64,000 bases of DNA from Brevundimonas sp. (lineage in GTDB: Bacteria > Pseudomonadota > Alphaproteobacteria > Caulobacterales > Caulobacteraceae). Where the stretch lies: positions 1 to 64,000 of the forward strand of contig NZ_JAQSDK010000028.1 of the NCBI RefSeq assembly GCF_029945885.1. Reading direction: 5' to 3'. A program made the position numbers and the translations under genes. This document shows, one piece after another, positions 46,084 through 55,701 of this stretch; position 1 is the stretch's first letter, and every line of letters begins with the position of its first letter. The notes under the pieces were generated by a model. The model was not told the origin of the DNA. It saw only the letters and a list, made by a program, of their open reading frames with translations, and did no database searches.

Positions 46084-46598
46084 CGGAACCGCACATCCCC
46101 GTCGTCGAACCGCTCGATCATGATGTGGGCCAGCGGGAACACCAGAAGGGTGGGCACGATCTGGGCGATCGTCGCCAGCACGCTGGGCGCGGTCGGCGAG
46201 CCAATGGTGACGATGATATAGGCCAGGATGAAGGCCATCAGGGTGCAGGCCGTATACCAGACGAACAGGACGCTGGTCTCCTGACCCAGCAGGAAGCTGC
46301 GCGACAACAGCACCACGCCATAGACCGCCGACAGCGCCAGCCCCCACATCCCGAGCGGACCGGCCCAGAAAATATCCAGCAGCAGGCCGAGGCCCAGCAG
46401 GACCGCGGGGGCCAGGACCGACGGGCGGATCAGGGGCCAGGAAAAGGCCAGCACCATCGGCAGGATCGGCTCGGGCAGGGTCAGGCCGAACAATTTCACC
46501 GGCGTGGCCAGGACAATCGTGGCCGCAATCGCGATCAGGGCCGGATACACGATCCATTGCAGGGGGCCGACGACCCGGACCGCCATCGAACGCCTCAC
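46080..46598 (-). CDS. mreD: Rod shape-determining membrane protein MreD
   Basis: A 172-residue integral membrane protein with five or six helices, in the order expected for mreD between mreC and mrdA. Sequence conservation in this family is low; the call rests on position, size and topology. GTG at 46598 overlaps the mreC stop (GTGA) and has AGGAG seven bases upstream, so it is preferred to the ATG four codons later. It links MreB and MreC to the synthases in the inner membrane. Confidence 0.9.
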   Translation of the reverse strand: MRRSMAVRVVGPLQWIVYPALIAIAATIVLATPVKLFGLTLPEPILPMVLAFSWPLIRPSVLAPAVLLGLGLLLDIFWAGPLGMWGLALSAVYGVVLLSRSFLLGQETSVLFVWYTACTLMAFILAYIIVTIGSPTAPSVLATIAQIVPTLLVFPLAHIMIERFDDGDVRFR

Positions 46599-47791
46599 CC
46601 GTCAGCTCCTGGCTGGGGGGGCGTGGCGGCTGCCGGTGGCGTCGTCGCGGGCGGTGTCGCCGGCTGATAGGGGCGCGGTCCCGATGGCCGCGGGCGGGCC
46701 GGAGCAGGTGCCGGTGTCGTCGTTGCCGCTGCGGTCGTAGTCGGTCGCGCGGCCGGTGGCGGAGCCGGGGTCGGCGTCGGAGCGGGTCGCGCTGCGGTCG
46801 CGCCGCCATTGCGGGTGGTCGCCTCGGCCGAAACCGCCGCGCGGCGGGCGGCGGCATCGGTGATGGCCGCGGCCTGGGCCGCCGTCGGGGACGGGGCCGA
46901 GATCAGGCCGGCCAGCGGCGCGGCATTCAGATCATCCGATTCCAGCAGCTGGCCGAAATCCTGGAACAGCATGACCCGGACATAGTCGATCGCGCCGCGG
47001 TCACTGAACAGCTTGACCCGCCAGGAGCCGTCGATCCCCTTGGCGGCCACACCGATCGGCAGGCCGCGCGGAAAGCCGCCGCCGTCGCCGGAGGTCAGCA
47101 CCCGGTCCCCGACCTCGATCGCACCGAAGCCGCGGACGAATTCCAGTCGGGGGTTGCCGCTGCCGTCGCCCTTCAGAATGGCGCGGGCGTCGCTGCGGGC
47201 GATCAGCACCGGCGTCTGGCTGGCCACATCGGTCAGGTGCAGCATCCGGCTGACATGGGTCGAGGTACCGATGATCCGGCCGACCAGCCCGTGTTCGTTG
47301 ATGACCGGATTGCCGACCGTGACGCCCTTGGCGCTGCCGACGTCCAGCAGGCGCGCCCGGTTGAACGGGCCGCGCGATTCCGAGATCGACCGGGCCGTGG
47401 CCATCGGCACCGGGGGCTCGGTCCGAACGCCCAGCATCACCTCATAGCGGGCATTGACGTTCTTCAGCGCGATGACCTGATCGCGCTGCTGCTGGAATTC
47501 CGACAGCTGCTGCTTGAGCTTGCGATTTTCGGAAACGGCGAAGAAATAGCCGCCGACATAGTCGCTCGCGGCCCCGGCCCAGCGCACCGGGGCGGCAAAC
47601 ACCCCACCGACCGGCCCGGCCACGGCATCGGTGGTCGCGCGCGCCGCGCCATAGCCGGCCTGGTCGCCGCTGGCCCTCTGGTCGTTCAGCAGCAGCAGGA
47701 CCGAGGCCACGACGGCGGCCACGACAACAACTGCCGCGGTCCAGACCAGCGGCACCTTGAGATTTTCGAACGGTCCGTCGCGAAACGCCAC
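46595..47791 (-). CDS. mreC: Cell shape-determining protein MreC
   Basis: A 398-residue MreC: a short cytosolic lead (AFRDGPFENLKVPLVW), one transmembrane helix (about 18-38), a coiled coil (about 75-105, RKLKQQLSEFQQQRDQ) and the periplasmic beta domain with GLVGRIIGTSTHVSRMLHLTD and DRVLTSGDGGGFPRGLPIG. From about residue 290 the protein is an Ala/Pro/Thr-rich low-complexity tail of over 80 residues, longer than in most MreC. The start is GTG at 47791 with GGAAGG upstream; a TTG eight codons earlier is possible. It scaffolds the elongasome. Confidence 0.95.
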   Translation of the reverse strand: MAFRDGPFENLKVPLVWTAAVVVVAAVVASVLLLLNDQRASGDQAGYGAARATTDAVAGPVGGVFAAPVRWAGAASDYVGGYFFAVSENRKLKQQLSEFQQQRDQVIALKNVNARYEVMLGVRTEPPVPMATARSISESRGPFNRARLLDVGSAKGVTVGNPVINEHGLVGRIIGTSTHVSRMLHLTDVASQTPVLIARSDARAILKGDGSGNPRLEFVRGFGAIEVGDRVLTSGDGGGFPRGLPIGVAAKGIDGSWRVKLFSDRGAIDYVRVMLFQDFGQLLESDDLNAAPLAGLISAPSPTAAQAAAITDAAARRAAVSAEATTRNGGATAARPAPTPTPAPPPAARPTTTAAATTTPAPAPARPRPSGPRPYQPATPPATTPPAAATPPQPGADG

Positions 47792-47931
47792 GGCGCGCCT
47801 TCCAGCAAAGAGCAAGAATCAGCGGGACATTCCCGCTGATCCACACAGGCTATCGCAAAATACGGGCCGGTTGGGAACCGGCGCGACGTCCACGATGACA
47901 GGGATTTGAGACGGCCCGGGGACCGCCCGGA

Positions 47932-48993
<1,062 letters not shown>

Positions 48994-49187
48994 TCAGGCC
49001 TGAAGGGCGATCGTCGTGTCAGTCCGCTTCAGCGACGCCCCGTCGCACGCATCCCCATACGCACCACGTTTCTGACCGTCTTCGCCGAGCCGACTAGGGG
49101 CTCGTTTGCCCGCATGACGGGGGGATTACAAGCCCCGATGACAATCCTCCGCAGGCCGGACGATGACGAAACCGGCATCGCCCCGCT

Positions 49188-49805
49188 TCAGACGGCGTCC
49201 AGCCCCTCGGCTTCCAGCACACGCTGGACGGCTGCCCGTCCCTGGACCCGGTCGAGATGAGCGTTCAGCCCGGGAAACCGCCCCGGATCCAGCAGGTCAG
49301 CCCCGCGGGCCCAGCGTTCGAACACCATCAGATAGCCGTCAGCCAGCGTATAGGTATCGCCCATCACCCACGGCCCTTCCAGCAGGCCGTCCTCGACCAG
49401 TTGCAGCTTCACCAGCACGGCCTCGACCGCCTCGGTCCGGGCCTCCCCCTCCAGCGGCGGGCGGCTGAACAGCAACCTGCCCATGGCCGGATGCAGCGAC
49501 GATCCCAGCCAGCCGTTGAAGGCGTTGAAACGCGCCATCCGGAACGGATCGCCGACCGGGGCCAGGTTCTGCTGCGGGCGGGTCTGGGCGATGAAGCCCA
49601 GGATGGCGGCGTTCTGGGTGATCACCCCGCGCTCGGTCTCCAGGGCCGGGGTCACCCCCGCCGGATTGATGGCCAGATAGGCCGGGGTCTTCTGCTCGCC
49701 CTTCTTCAGGTCGATCCTGACCGCGTCATAGGGGGCACCGGATTCCTCAAGGGCGATGTGCGAGGCCATGGCGCAGGCCCCGGGTGAGAAATACAGTTTC
49801 AGCAT
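49188..49805 (-). CDS. Glutathione S-transferase family protein
   Basis: A 205-residue GST, beta-class-like: the thioredoxin-fold N-terminus reads MLKLYFSPGACAMASHIAL, with the Cys near residue 10 typical of that class, then the cis-Pro motif NPAGVTPALE and ETERGVITQNAAILGFI-type segment (glutathione binding). The helical C-terminal half has FNAFNGWLGSSLHPAMG and ADGYLMVFERWA. It conjugates glutathione to electrophiles or acts as a reductase; substrate unknown. The start at 49805 fits the fold. Confidence 0.9.
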   Translation of the reverse strand: MLKLYFSPGACAMASHIALEESGAPYDAVRIDLKKGEQKTPAYLAINPAGVTPALETERGVITQNAAILGFIAQTRPQQNLAPVGDPFRMARFNAFNGWLGSSLHPAMGRLLFSRPPLEGEARTEAVEAVLVKLQLVEDGLLEGPWVMGDTYTLADGYLMVFERWARGADLLDPGRFPGLNAHLDRVQGRAAVQRVLEAEGLDAV

Positions 49806-49875
49806 GTCGGGCTCCGGTCGGGTTCGATGGGACAACGCACATAGGCGGCCCTGTTATCCGTAACAAGTGCAGTGC

Positions 49876-50589
49876 CTATTTGGCGGTCCGGTCCTCGCGG
49901 CGCTTCACCAGTTCGCGCACGCCCAGCATGATCGCCAGCCAGACCACGGCCACCGCGGCCAGGATCGCCGAGGTCCAGACCCCGTCGCCCCGCGTCGCCG
50001 CCACCACCGCCCCGCCGAAAAAGGCCACCAGCGCCGTCTTGGGCAGCACGCCCAGCGCACACCCGGCCAGGAAGGCCCAGAACGAGGCCCGGGTCACCCC
50101 GAACGCCATATTGACGACGATGAACGGGGCCGAGGGCACATTGCGGATCATGAAGCTGGCATAGAAGGCGTTCTTGCCGACGAACCGCGACAGCCGGTCC
50201 AGCGTTTTGCCGCCGAACCGCTCCAGCAGTCCCCCGCCGGTGATCCGCCCCAGCCAGAAGGTCGCCGCCGCCGACACCACGGTCGCGAACCAGCTGTAGG
50301 CAAAGCCCAGTGACGGCCCGAAGGCGACGACACAGGCCGCGATCAGGATGAACTGCGGCACGCCGATAAAGGCCGCGAGAATGAACAACGCCACCGTCGC
50401 CAGCAGCGCCAGCGGACTGCCGGCATAGCCCTGCAGCCAGGCCTCCAGCCGGACCTCGGCGTCCAGACCCAGCTGGCTCTTGCCGACCATCAACAAGGCC
50501 ACGGTGGCCCCCAGCAACAGGCTGGTCGCCAGCAGGGCCCGCCAGCGGCGGCCCTCCATATTCAGCAGAAAATCGACCAGCCGGCGCAT
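49876..50589 (-). CDS. VTT-domain (TVP38/TMEM64, DedA-like) membrane protein
   Basis: A membrane protein of about 237 residues. One helix near residues 18-36 is followed by the VTT (SNARE-associated) core: LFILAAFIGVPQFILIAACVVAFGP, GFAYSWFATVVSAAATFWLGR and RNVPSAPFIVVNMAFGVTRASFWAFLAG (shown as separate blocks NVPSAPFIVVNMAFGV and FLAGCALG). The family is related to DedA lipid scramblases and flippases. Two starts are possible, 50589 and 50607. The 5-prime leader holds a strong hairpin at 50671-50698. Confidence 0.85.
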   Translation of the reverse strand: MRRLVDFLLNMEGRRWRALLATSLLLGATVALLMVGKSQLGLDAEVRLEAWLQGYAGSPLALLATVALFILAAFIGVPQFILIAACVVAFGPSLGFAYSWFATVVSAAATFWLGRITGGGLLERFGGKTLDRLSRFVGKNAFYASFMIRNVPSAPFIVVNMAFGVTRASFWAFLAGCALGVLPKTALVAFFGGAVVAATRGDGVWTSAILAAVAVVWLAIMLGVRELVKRREDRTAK

Positions 50590-50670
50590 GATTTCAGCAC
50601 CTAGCATTCCCGCCGGGGGGATCGCCAGACTGTTGCGTTTGATCAGGGCCAGGGGGTCAAGCCCAGAAGG

Positions 50671-50698
50671 CCGCCAGACCCGCACAGGGGTCTGGCGG
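50671..50698. other. Strong hairpin (CCGCCAGACCC stem)
   Basis: CCGCCAGACCC and GGGTCTGGCGG form an 11-bp perfect stem with a short loop, placed between the 37-codon gene at 50716 and the VTT gene, both leftward. No T-run follows on either strand, so it is not a classical terminator. It could stall or process a transcript running from the small gene into the VTT gene. Confidence 0.5.
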
Positions 50699-50715
50699 TA
50701 CCGCCTAGCTGTCGC

Positions 50716-50829
50716 CTACCGTCGAGGATGGGGCCTCAGCTTCGGCTTCCGGTACCGCTGCGGGCAGCGGTAGGGACAGTTGAGCAGGTAGCAGCGCTTC
50801 TTTCGCCGCCGTTGGGCACGCGTAGTCAT
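50716..50829 (-). CDS. 37-residue highly basic Cys-containing peptide (putative)
   Basis: An open frame of 37 codons whose product is about 40 per cent Arg and Lys, with a cluster CYLLNCPYRC holding three Cys and a run RRRKKR before it. GGGAG lies some ten bases before the ATG at 50829. The composition suggests nucleic-acid binding or a metal knuckle, but a membrane-active peptide is equally possible. It lies between the leftward VTT gene and a rightward promoter-terminator unit that begins 25 bases away. No family recognised; coding status needs proteomic or conservation evidence. Confidence 0.4.
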   Translation of the reverse strand: MTTRAQRRRKKRCYLLNCPYRCPQRYRKPKLRPHPRR

Positions 50830-50853
50830 TGCCGGAGTCTCCCGGTTTGCAGT

Positions 50854-50966
50854 TTGCAACTCGGGCCGGATTCGCCTACATTCGCTTTGCTAGAAGACGA
50901 GGTTGCAGGGTCATCTGGCCCGAGTCAGTTTCGGGGGAGGCCCGCCGCAAGGCGGGCTTTTCTGTT
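50854..50966 (+). ncRNA. Putative small RNA: promoter, about 77-nt transcript and terminator
   Basis: TTGCAA (50854-50859) and TACATT (50877-50882) with a 17-base spacer make a good vegetative promoter; transcription would start near 50889. A perfect seven-pair hairpin GCCCGCC-GCAA-GGCGGGC at 50940-50957 followed by TTTTCTGTTT is an intrinsic terminator for the same strand. Between them is no ribosome site or credible open frame. ACTCGGGCC at 50859-50867 and GGCCCGAGT at 50917-50925 are also inverted repeats. No known RNA family recognised. Confidence 0.4.
50940..50966 (+). terminator. Rho-independent terminator
   Basis: Stem GCCCGCC/GGCGGGC with a GCAA tetraloop, followed by TTTT and a further T-rich stretch on the plus strand. 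The minus strand has no T-run after the stem, so it does not serve the leftward gene that ends at 50972. Confidence 0.75.
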
Positions 50967-50971
50967 TGGGG

Positions 50972-51796
50972 TTACACGGCCTCGCCCCCCTCGTGCCATT
51001 GAATCCATTTGCTGTCGGGGCTCCGAGGCGCCATGCGGCCGCCCGGGAAAATGAGCCCGTCGTCTCTGCGGATCAGCTGGCCTCGCTTGGTCAGCCGCGC
51101 AATGACGTTGTAAGCTCCTGAGGTGTGAGGGGTCAGGGTCGCGTTGAATTCGGCATCGTTGCGGAGGACGGCGATAATGTCTTTGCCGACGATACCGTGC
51201 TCCCGGTTCGCCCAGACGATATCCATCACCGCCTCGCCCATCGGTGAATGCGAAGAGGGCATCGGGGCCGGAAGGTCCACGATCAGCCCGCCGGCCACCT
51301 TCCGCCGATAGCGTTCGAACGCTTCGGCGGTGAACAAGCGACCGTTGTGCCTGATCAACTCCTGCCGATTCACCAAGCGGCTCAGCGCGTTGTAGTAGCC
51401 CTTGTCACTGATGGCGAAGCGTTCGGAGATCTTCGGGTGCTTACCGATCATCCCCCGCAAGTCGGCATAGCTGAGGCCATCGTATGAGGCACCCACCCAC
51501 TGCCGGACTAAATCGACCCACTTCGCGTCGGTCTTCACCTCGACAGGATGACTCCCGACTTCAGGAATCATTAACTGCGTGCCGGAGTGACTGGACTCCT
51601 CGCGCTCAGCCGGTCTGATCATCTCGACAGGGGGCTCACTGCCCATGATGTCTAGCAGCCGCTTCGCCGCTTCAAGCTTTTCCAGCACCTGACCACGGCG
51701 AGCATCCATCGCCCGCAGCTCCGCCTCCCAGCGCGAGACGACGCTGCGAAGGACTTGGTGCTCAGAAGCAGCGGCGAAGGAGGAAGACTCGGTCAT
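50972..51796 (-). CDS. Unrecognised protein with coiled coil and two winged-helix-like modules
   Basis: A 274-residue protein. Residues 10-55 are a coiled coil (RWEAELRAMDARRGQVLEKL). Two helical repeats follow: about 100-165 (LVRQWVGASYDGLSYADLRG, then ALSRLVNRQELIRHNGRLF) and about 190-260 (VMDIVWANREHGIVGKDIIA, then NVIARLTKRGQLIRRDDGL). Both have the shape of a winged helix ending in a basic hairpin, so DNA binding is likely. Base use is less GC-rich than neighbouring genes, suggesting later acquisition. GGGGGG lies about five bases before the ATG at 51796. No family recognised. Confidence 0.65.
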   Translation of the reverse strand: MTESSSFAAASEHQVLRSVVSRWEAELRAMDARRGQVLEKLEAAKRLLDIMGSEPPVEMIRPAEREESSHSGTQLMIPEVGSHPVEVKTDAKWVDLVRQWVGASYDGLSYADLRGMIGKHPKISERFAISDKGYYNALSRLVNRQELIRHNGRLFTAEAFERYRRKVAGGLIVDLPAPMPSSHSPMGEAVMDIVWANREHGIVGKDIIAVLRNDAEFNATLTPHTSGAYNVIARLTKRGQLIRRDDGLIFPGGRMAPRSPDSKWIQWHEGGEAV

Positions 51797-51838
51797 GACA
51801 CCCCCCAATTGCACACCCCGAGTGGAAAGGGAAGAGCA

Positions 51839-51964
51839 ATGACCGGTCGACTAGAACGCAGAGTGAACACAGAGGGGTTCGGCGTGAGTGAACCGGTGGA
51901 TAAACGGCAATTACTGCGCCGCACGAAACGGCGCAGGTCCAATACGTACATAGGTCCCGTTTGA
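51839..51964 (+). CDS. 41-residue basic peptide (putative)
   Basis: A short open frame starting at ATG 51839 with AAGGGAAG at ribosome-site distance. The product is hydrophilic and very basic, ending QLLRRTKRRRSNTYIGPV. It is divergent from the winged-helix-like gene, 42 bases away, and ends 48 bases before aspC. An 8-bp hairpin (CTGCGCCG/CGGCGCAG) lies in its second half. The region is AT-richer than its surroundings. Real expression is uncertain. Confidence 0.35.
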   Translation: MTGRLERRVNTEGFGVSEPVDKRQLLRRTKRRRSNTYIGPV

Positions 51965-53218
<1,254 letters not shown>

Positions 53219-53240
53219 ACCGGCCGCGGCCTATCGGGAC

Positions 53241-54272
53241 TCAGGCCGCGCGGCTGACCGCGAAATCGGCCAGCTGCTCCAGCGCCGCGCGCCAGTCGCT
53301 GTCCGGCAGCACGTCGAGTGCGGCCCGGGCCAGATCGGCATAGTCCCCGGCCAGGTCCAGCGTCGCCCCGATCGCACCCGAGCCGATCACCAGCGCCCGC
53401 GCCCGCACGAAATCCGCCTCGTTGCGGTCGCCACTGTTGATGGTCCGGTCCCAGAAGGCGTCCTCGGTCCCCTTGGTCCGCGCCGCCGCCAGCAGCAGCG
53501 GCAGGGTCACCTTGCCCTCGCGGAAATCGTCGCCGGCGTTCTTGCCCAGGGCCTCGGACGTGCCGCCATAGTCCAGCGCGTCATCGGCCAGCTGGAAGGC
53601 CAGGCCGAGGTTCAGTCCATAGGCCCGCAGCGCCGCGATCTCGGCCTCCCCGGCCCCGCAGCCCACGGCCCCCGCCTCGGCGGCGGCGGCGAACAGTTCG
53701 GCGGTCTTGGCCGAGATGATCTGCAGATAGGTGTCATGGTCCAGGTTCAGGTCGTGGGCCCGCGTCAGCTGCAGCACCTCGCCCTCGGAAATCACGCTGG
53801 ACGCCTTGGCCAATATGCCCAGCGCCCGCATCTGGCCGGTCTCGACCATCAGTTCGAAGGCCCGGGCGAACAGAAAGTCCCCGACCAGCACGCTGGACGG
53901 CGCGCCCCAGATCAGATGCGCCGCCACCTTGCCGCGCCGCATGTCCGAGGCGTCGACGACATCGTCGTGCAACAGGGTCGCCGTGTGAATGAACTCGACC
54001 GCCGCCGCCAGCTTGCGCGGGGCGTCGATGTCGCCGGTCGCCCCGGCCGCGCGCGCCGCCGCCACGGTCAGCATCGGCCGCAGCCGCTTGCCCCCGGCCG
54101 CCACCAGATGGTCGGCCAGCAGCGGAATCACCGGCACCTGGCTCTGCATCCGCGCGATGATCAGCGCGTCGACCGCCGCCATGTCAGCGGCTGCCAGTCG
54201 AACCAGGGGCTCGACGTCGCCCTTCGAGCGGGGAGCGGCGGCGGAAACAGCGTCCAAGGGAGAACTCTTCAC
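53241..54272 (-). CDS. ispB: Long-chain polyprenyl diphosphate synthase
   Basis: A 343-residue all-helical trans-prenyltransferase that builds the quinone side chain from IPP and farnesyl diphosphate. First Asp-rich motif LLHDDVVDASDMRRG near residue 110, second QLADDALDYGG near residue 238, plus GGKRLRPML near residue 65. The chain length (octa- to decaprenyl) cannot be read directly. GTG at 54272 gives the usual KSSPLDAV lead; the frame is open 29 codons further upstream. It is divergent from the methyltransferase gene. Confidence 0.9.
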   Translation of the reverse strand: MKSSPLDAVSAAAPRSKGDVEPLVRLAAADMAAVDALIIARMQSQVPVIPLLADHLVAAGGKRLRPMLTVAAARAAGATGDIDAPRKLAAAVEFIHTATLLHDDVVDASDMRRGKVAAHLIWGAPSSVLVGDFLFARAFELMVETGQMRALGILAKASSVISEGEVLQLTRAHDLNLDHDTYLQIISAKTAELFAAAAEAGAVGCGAGEAEIAALRAYGLNLGLAFQLADDALDYGGTSEALGKNAGDDFREGKVTLPLLLAAARTKGTEDAFWDRTINSGDRNEADFVRARALVIGSGAIGATLDLAGDYADLARAALDVLPDSDWRAALEQLADFAVSRAA

Positions 54273-54389
54273 ATCAGGCGGAGACGGGGCGGGCGGACAC
54301 GGGGAGAATCGCGCCTGAAATCCAGCCGCAGCCTTGCCCCGCAGCGATGCGGCGCACAATGATGATCACGCATTAAAGGGTCAAGCCGC

Positions 54390-55154
54390 GTGACCGTCGC
54401 ACCGACAGACACCGCCAGCACCGAGACCGTCGAGAACGCCCTGCTGGGCGGTCGCGTCCGGCTGCGCCAGCCCGCGCGCGGCTATCGCGCCGGCATGGAC
54501 GCCGCCCTGCTGGCCGCCGCCGTCCCCGCCCGGCCGGGCCAGACCGTGTTCGAGGCCGGCTGCGGGGCCGGGGCCGTCCTGACCCAGATCGCCGCCCGCT
54601 GTCCGGGCACCCGCCTGACCGGGCTGGAGCGCGACCCCGCCGCCGCCGCCCTGGCCCGCGACAACGCCGCCCTGAACGGCATCGCCGACCGCGCCACCGT
54701 CCTGACCGGCGACGTCGCCGCCGGCTTCCGCGCCCTGGACACCGCCCCGGCCGACTGGGCCGTCTCCAACCCGCCCTTCTTCGACGACCCCACCGCCCTG
54801 CGCGCCCCGGCTCCCGGCAAGGCGGGCGCGTGGATGGCCGACGACGGCCTCGCCGCCTGGACCCGGTTCCTGCTCAAGGCCGTGCGCGAGAACGGCCGTA
54901 TCGTGATGATCCACCGCGCCGACCGCCTGGCCGACATCCTCGCCCTGCTGGGCCCCGGGGCCGGCACCTTCGCCATCCGCCCGGTCCAGCCCTTCGCCGA
55001 CGAACCCGCCAAACGCATCCTCGTCCTGGCCGTCAAGACCGGCAAGGCCCCGCTGCGCCTGCTGCCCGCCCTGATCCTGCACGACCGCACCGGGGCCAAA
55101 CACACGCCGGAAGCCGAGGCCATCCTGCGGGGCGAGGCGGCGCTGGGCTGGTGA
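54390..55154 (+). CDS. N6-adenine methyltransferase of the TrmN6 family
   Basis: A 254-residue Rossmann methyltransferase. The SAM loop is FEAGCGAGAVLTQIA near residue 55, the acidic binding residue lies in GLERD, and the catalytic NPPF motif (VSNPPFFDDP) near residue 127 marks an N6-adenine or similar amino methylation. The nearest known relatives modify A37 of tRNA1(Val). An N-terminal DALLGGRVRLRQPARGYRAG-type lead (ALLGGRVRLRQPARGYRAG) is also typical. GTG start at 54390. The RNA target is inferred only from the family. Confidence 0.85.
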   Translation: MTVAPTDTASTETVENALLGGRVRLRQPARGYRAGMDAALLAAAVPARPGQTVFEAGCGAGAVLTQIAARCPGTRLTGLERDPAAAALARDNAALNGIADRATVLTGDVAAGFRALDTAPADWAVSNPPFFDDPTALRAPAPGKAGAWMADDGLAAWTRFLLKAVRENGRIVMIHRADRLADILALLGPGAGTFAIRPVQPFADEPAKRILVLAVKTGKAPLRLLPALILHDRTGAKHTPEAEAILRGEAALGW

Positions 55155-55176
55155 CTCCCCGCCAAACGCCCCCCAC

Positions 55177-55317
55177 CCGTCATCCTCGGGCCTGTCCCGA
55201 GGACCCATTTCACCACCGCACCAGCGGCTGACGTCTCGCGCCCTCAAGCGGCATTCCCTGATCCAAAGGTCGAAACCGCTGAACCCTGGGTCCTCGGGAC
55301 AGGCCCGAGGATGACGG
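55177..55317. repeat. Long perfect inverted repeat (31-bp arms)
   Basis: Arms at 55177-55207 and 55287-55317 are exact reverse complements over 31 bases and enclose 79 bases. Each arm is itself a near-palindrome (CCTCGGG and CCCGAGG around five bases). Next to it, 55348-55377 holds another palindrome (TCCCGGA, GCCGC, GCGGC, TCCGGGA). The structure resembles extragenic palindromic or MITE-like repeats. No open frame fits the 250-base gap. Confidence 0.85.
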
Positions 55318-55404
55318 ATTTAAAGGGGGGAGCCACACACCTTGTCATCCCGGACGCCGCAGGGCGGCGATCCGGGACGGCGTGCCCTGACCTTCCCGAC
55401 ACCC

Positions 55405-55701
55405 CTAACGATCAAAGCGTTCACCAAACCGGTGCTTGGTAAAATCCAGGCCGCATTCGGGACAGTGTTTACGGGTCCACATCGAATTGTATTCCCGCGG
55501 CAACCAGGACCCGGCCTTGCGATAACCGACCATCGTAGAGAGTCCACAGCGTGGACACTTCAAGAAGTAGGATAGAAGTGCATAAGAACAAAATACGCCG
55601 AACCCAATCCATCCATTCAGGTAAGCAGCCGCCGCAACAAACAATGCGAAGGCGACAAACATGCCGGGCCAACGGTATAGGTTCGAAACAATATATATCA
55701 T
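55405..55701 (-). CDS. Small membrane protein with zinc ribbon
   Basis: A 98-residue protein. Two hydrophobic helices (about residues 12-28 and 33-45) are followed by a C-terminal cytosolic zinc ribbon, CPRCG near residue 50 and CPECG near residue 83. The DNA is plainly less GC-rich than its surroundings, and palindromic repeats lie on its 3-prime side, both hinting at acquisition. The start at 55701 lacks a strong ribosome site; a GTG three codons upstream is possible. No family recognised beyond the zinc knuckle pair. Confidence 0.65.
   Translation of the reverse strand: MIYIVSNLYRWPGMFVAFALFVAAAAYLNGWIGFGVFCSYALLSYFLKCPRCGLSTMVGYRKAGSWLPREYNSMWTRKHCPECGLDFTKHRFGERFDR

Noticed and set aside
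44005..46857. A 950-codon fusion that would extend MrdA upstream
   Set aside because: The extra part lies over mreD and mreC in another frame and encodes Arg/Pro-rich noise; the MrdA start at 46083 matches the family.
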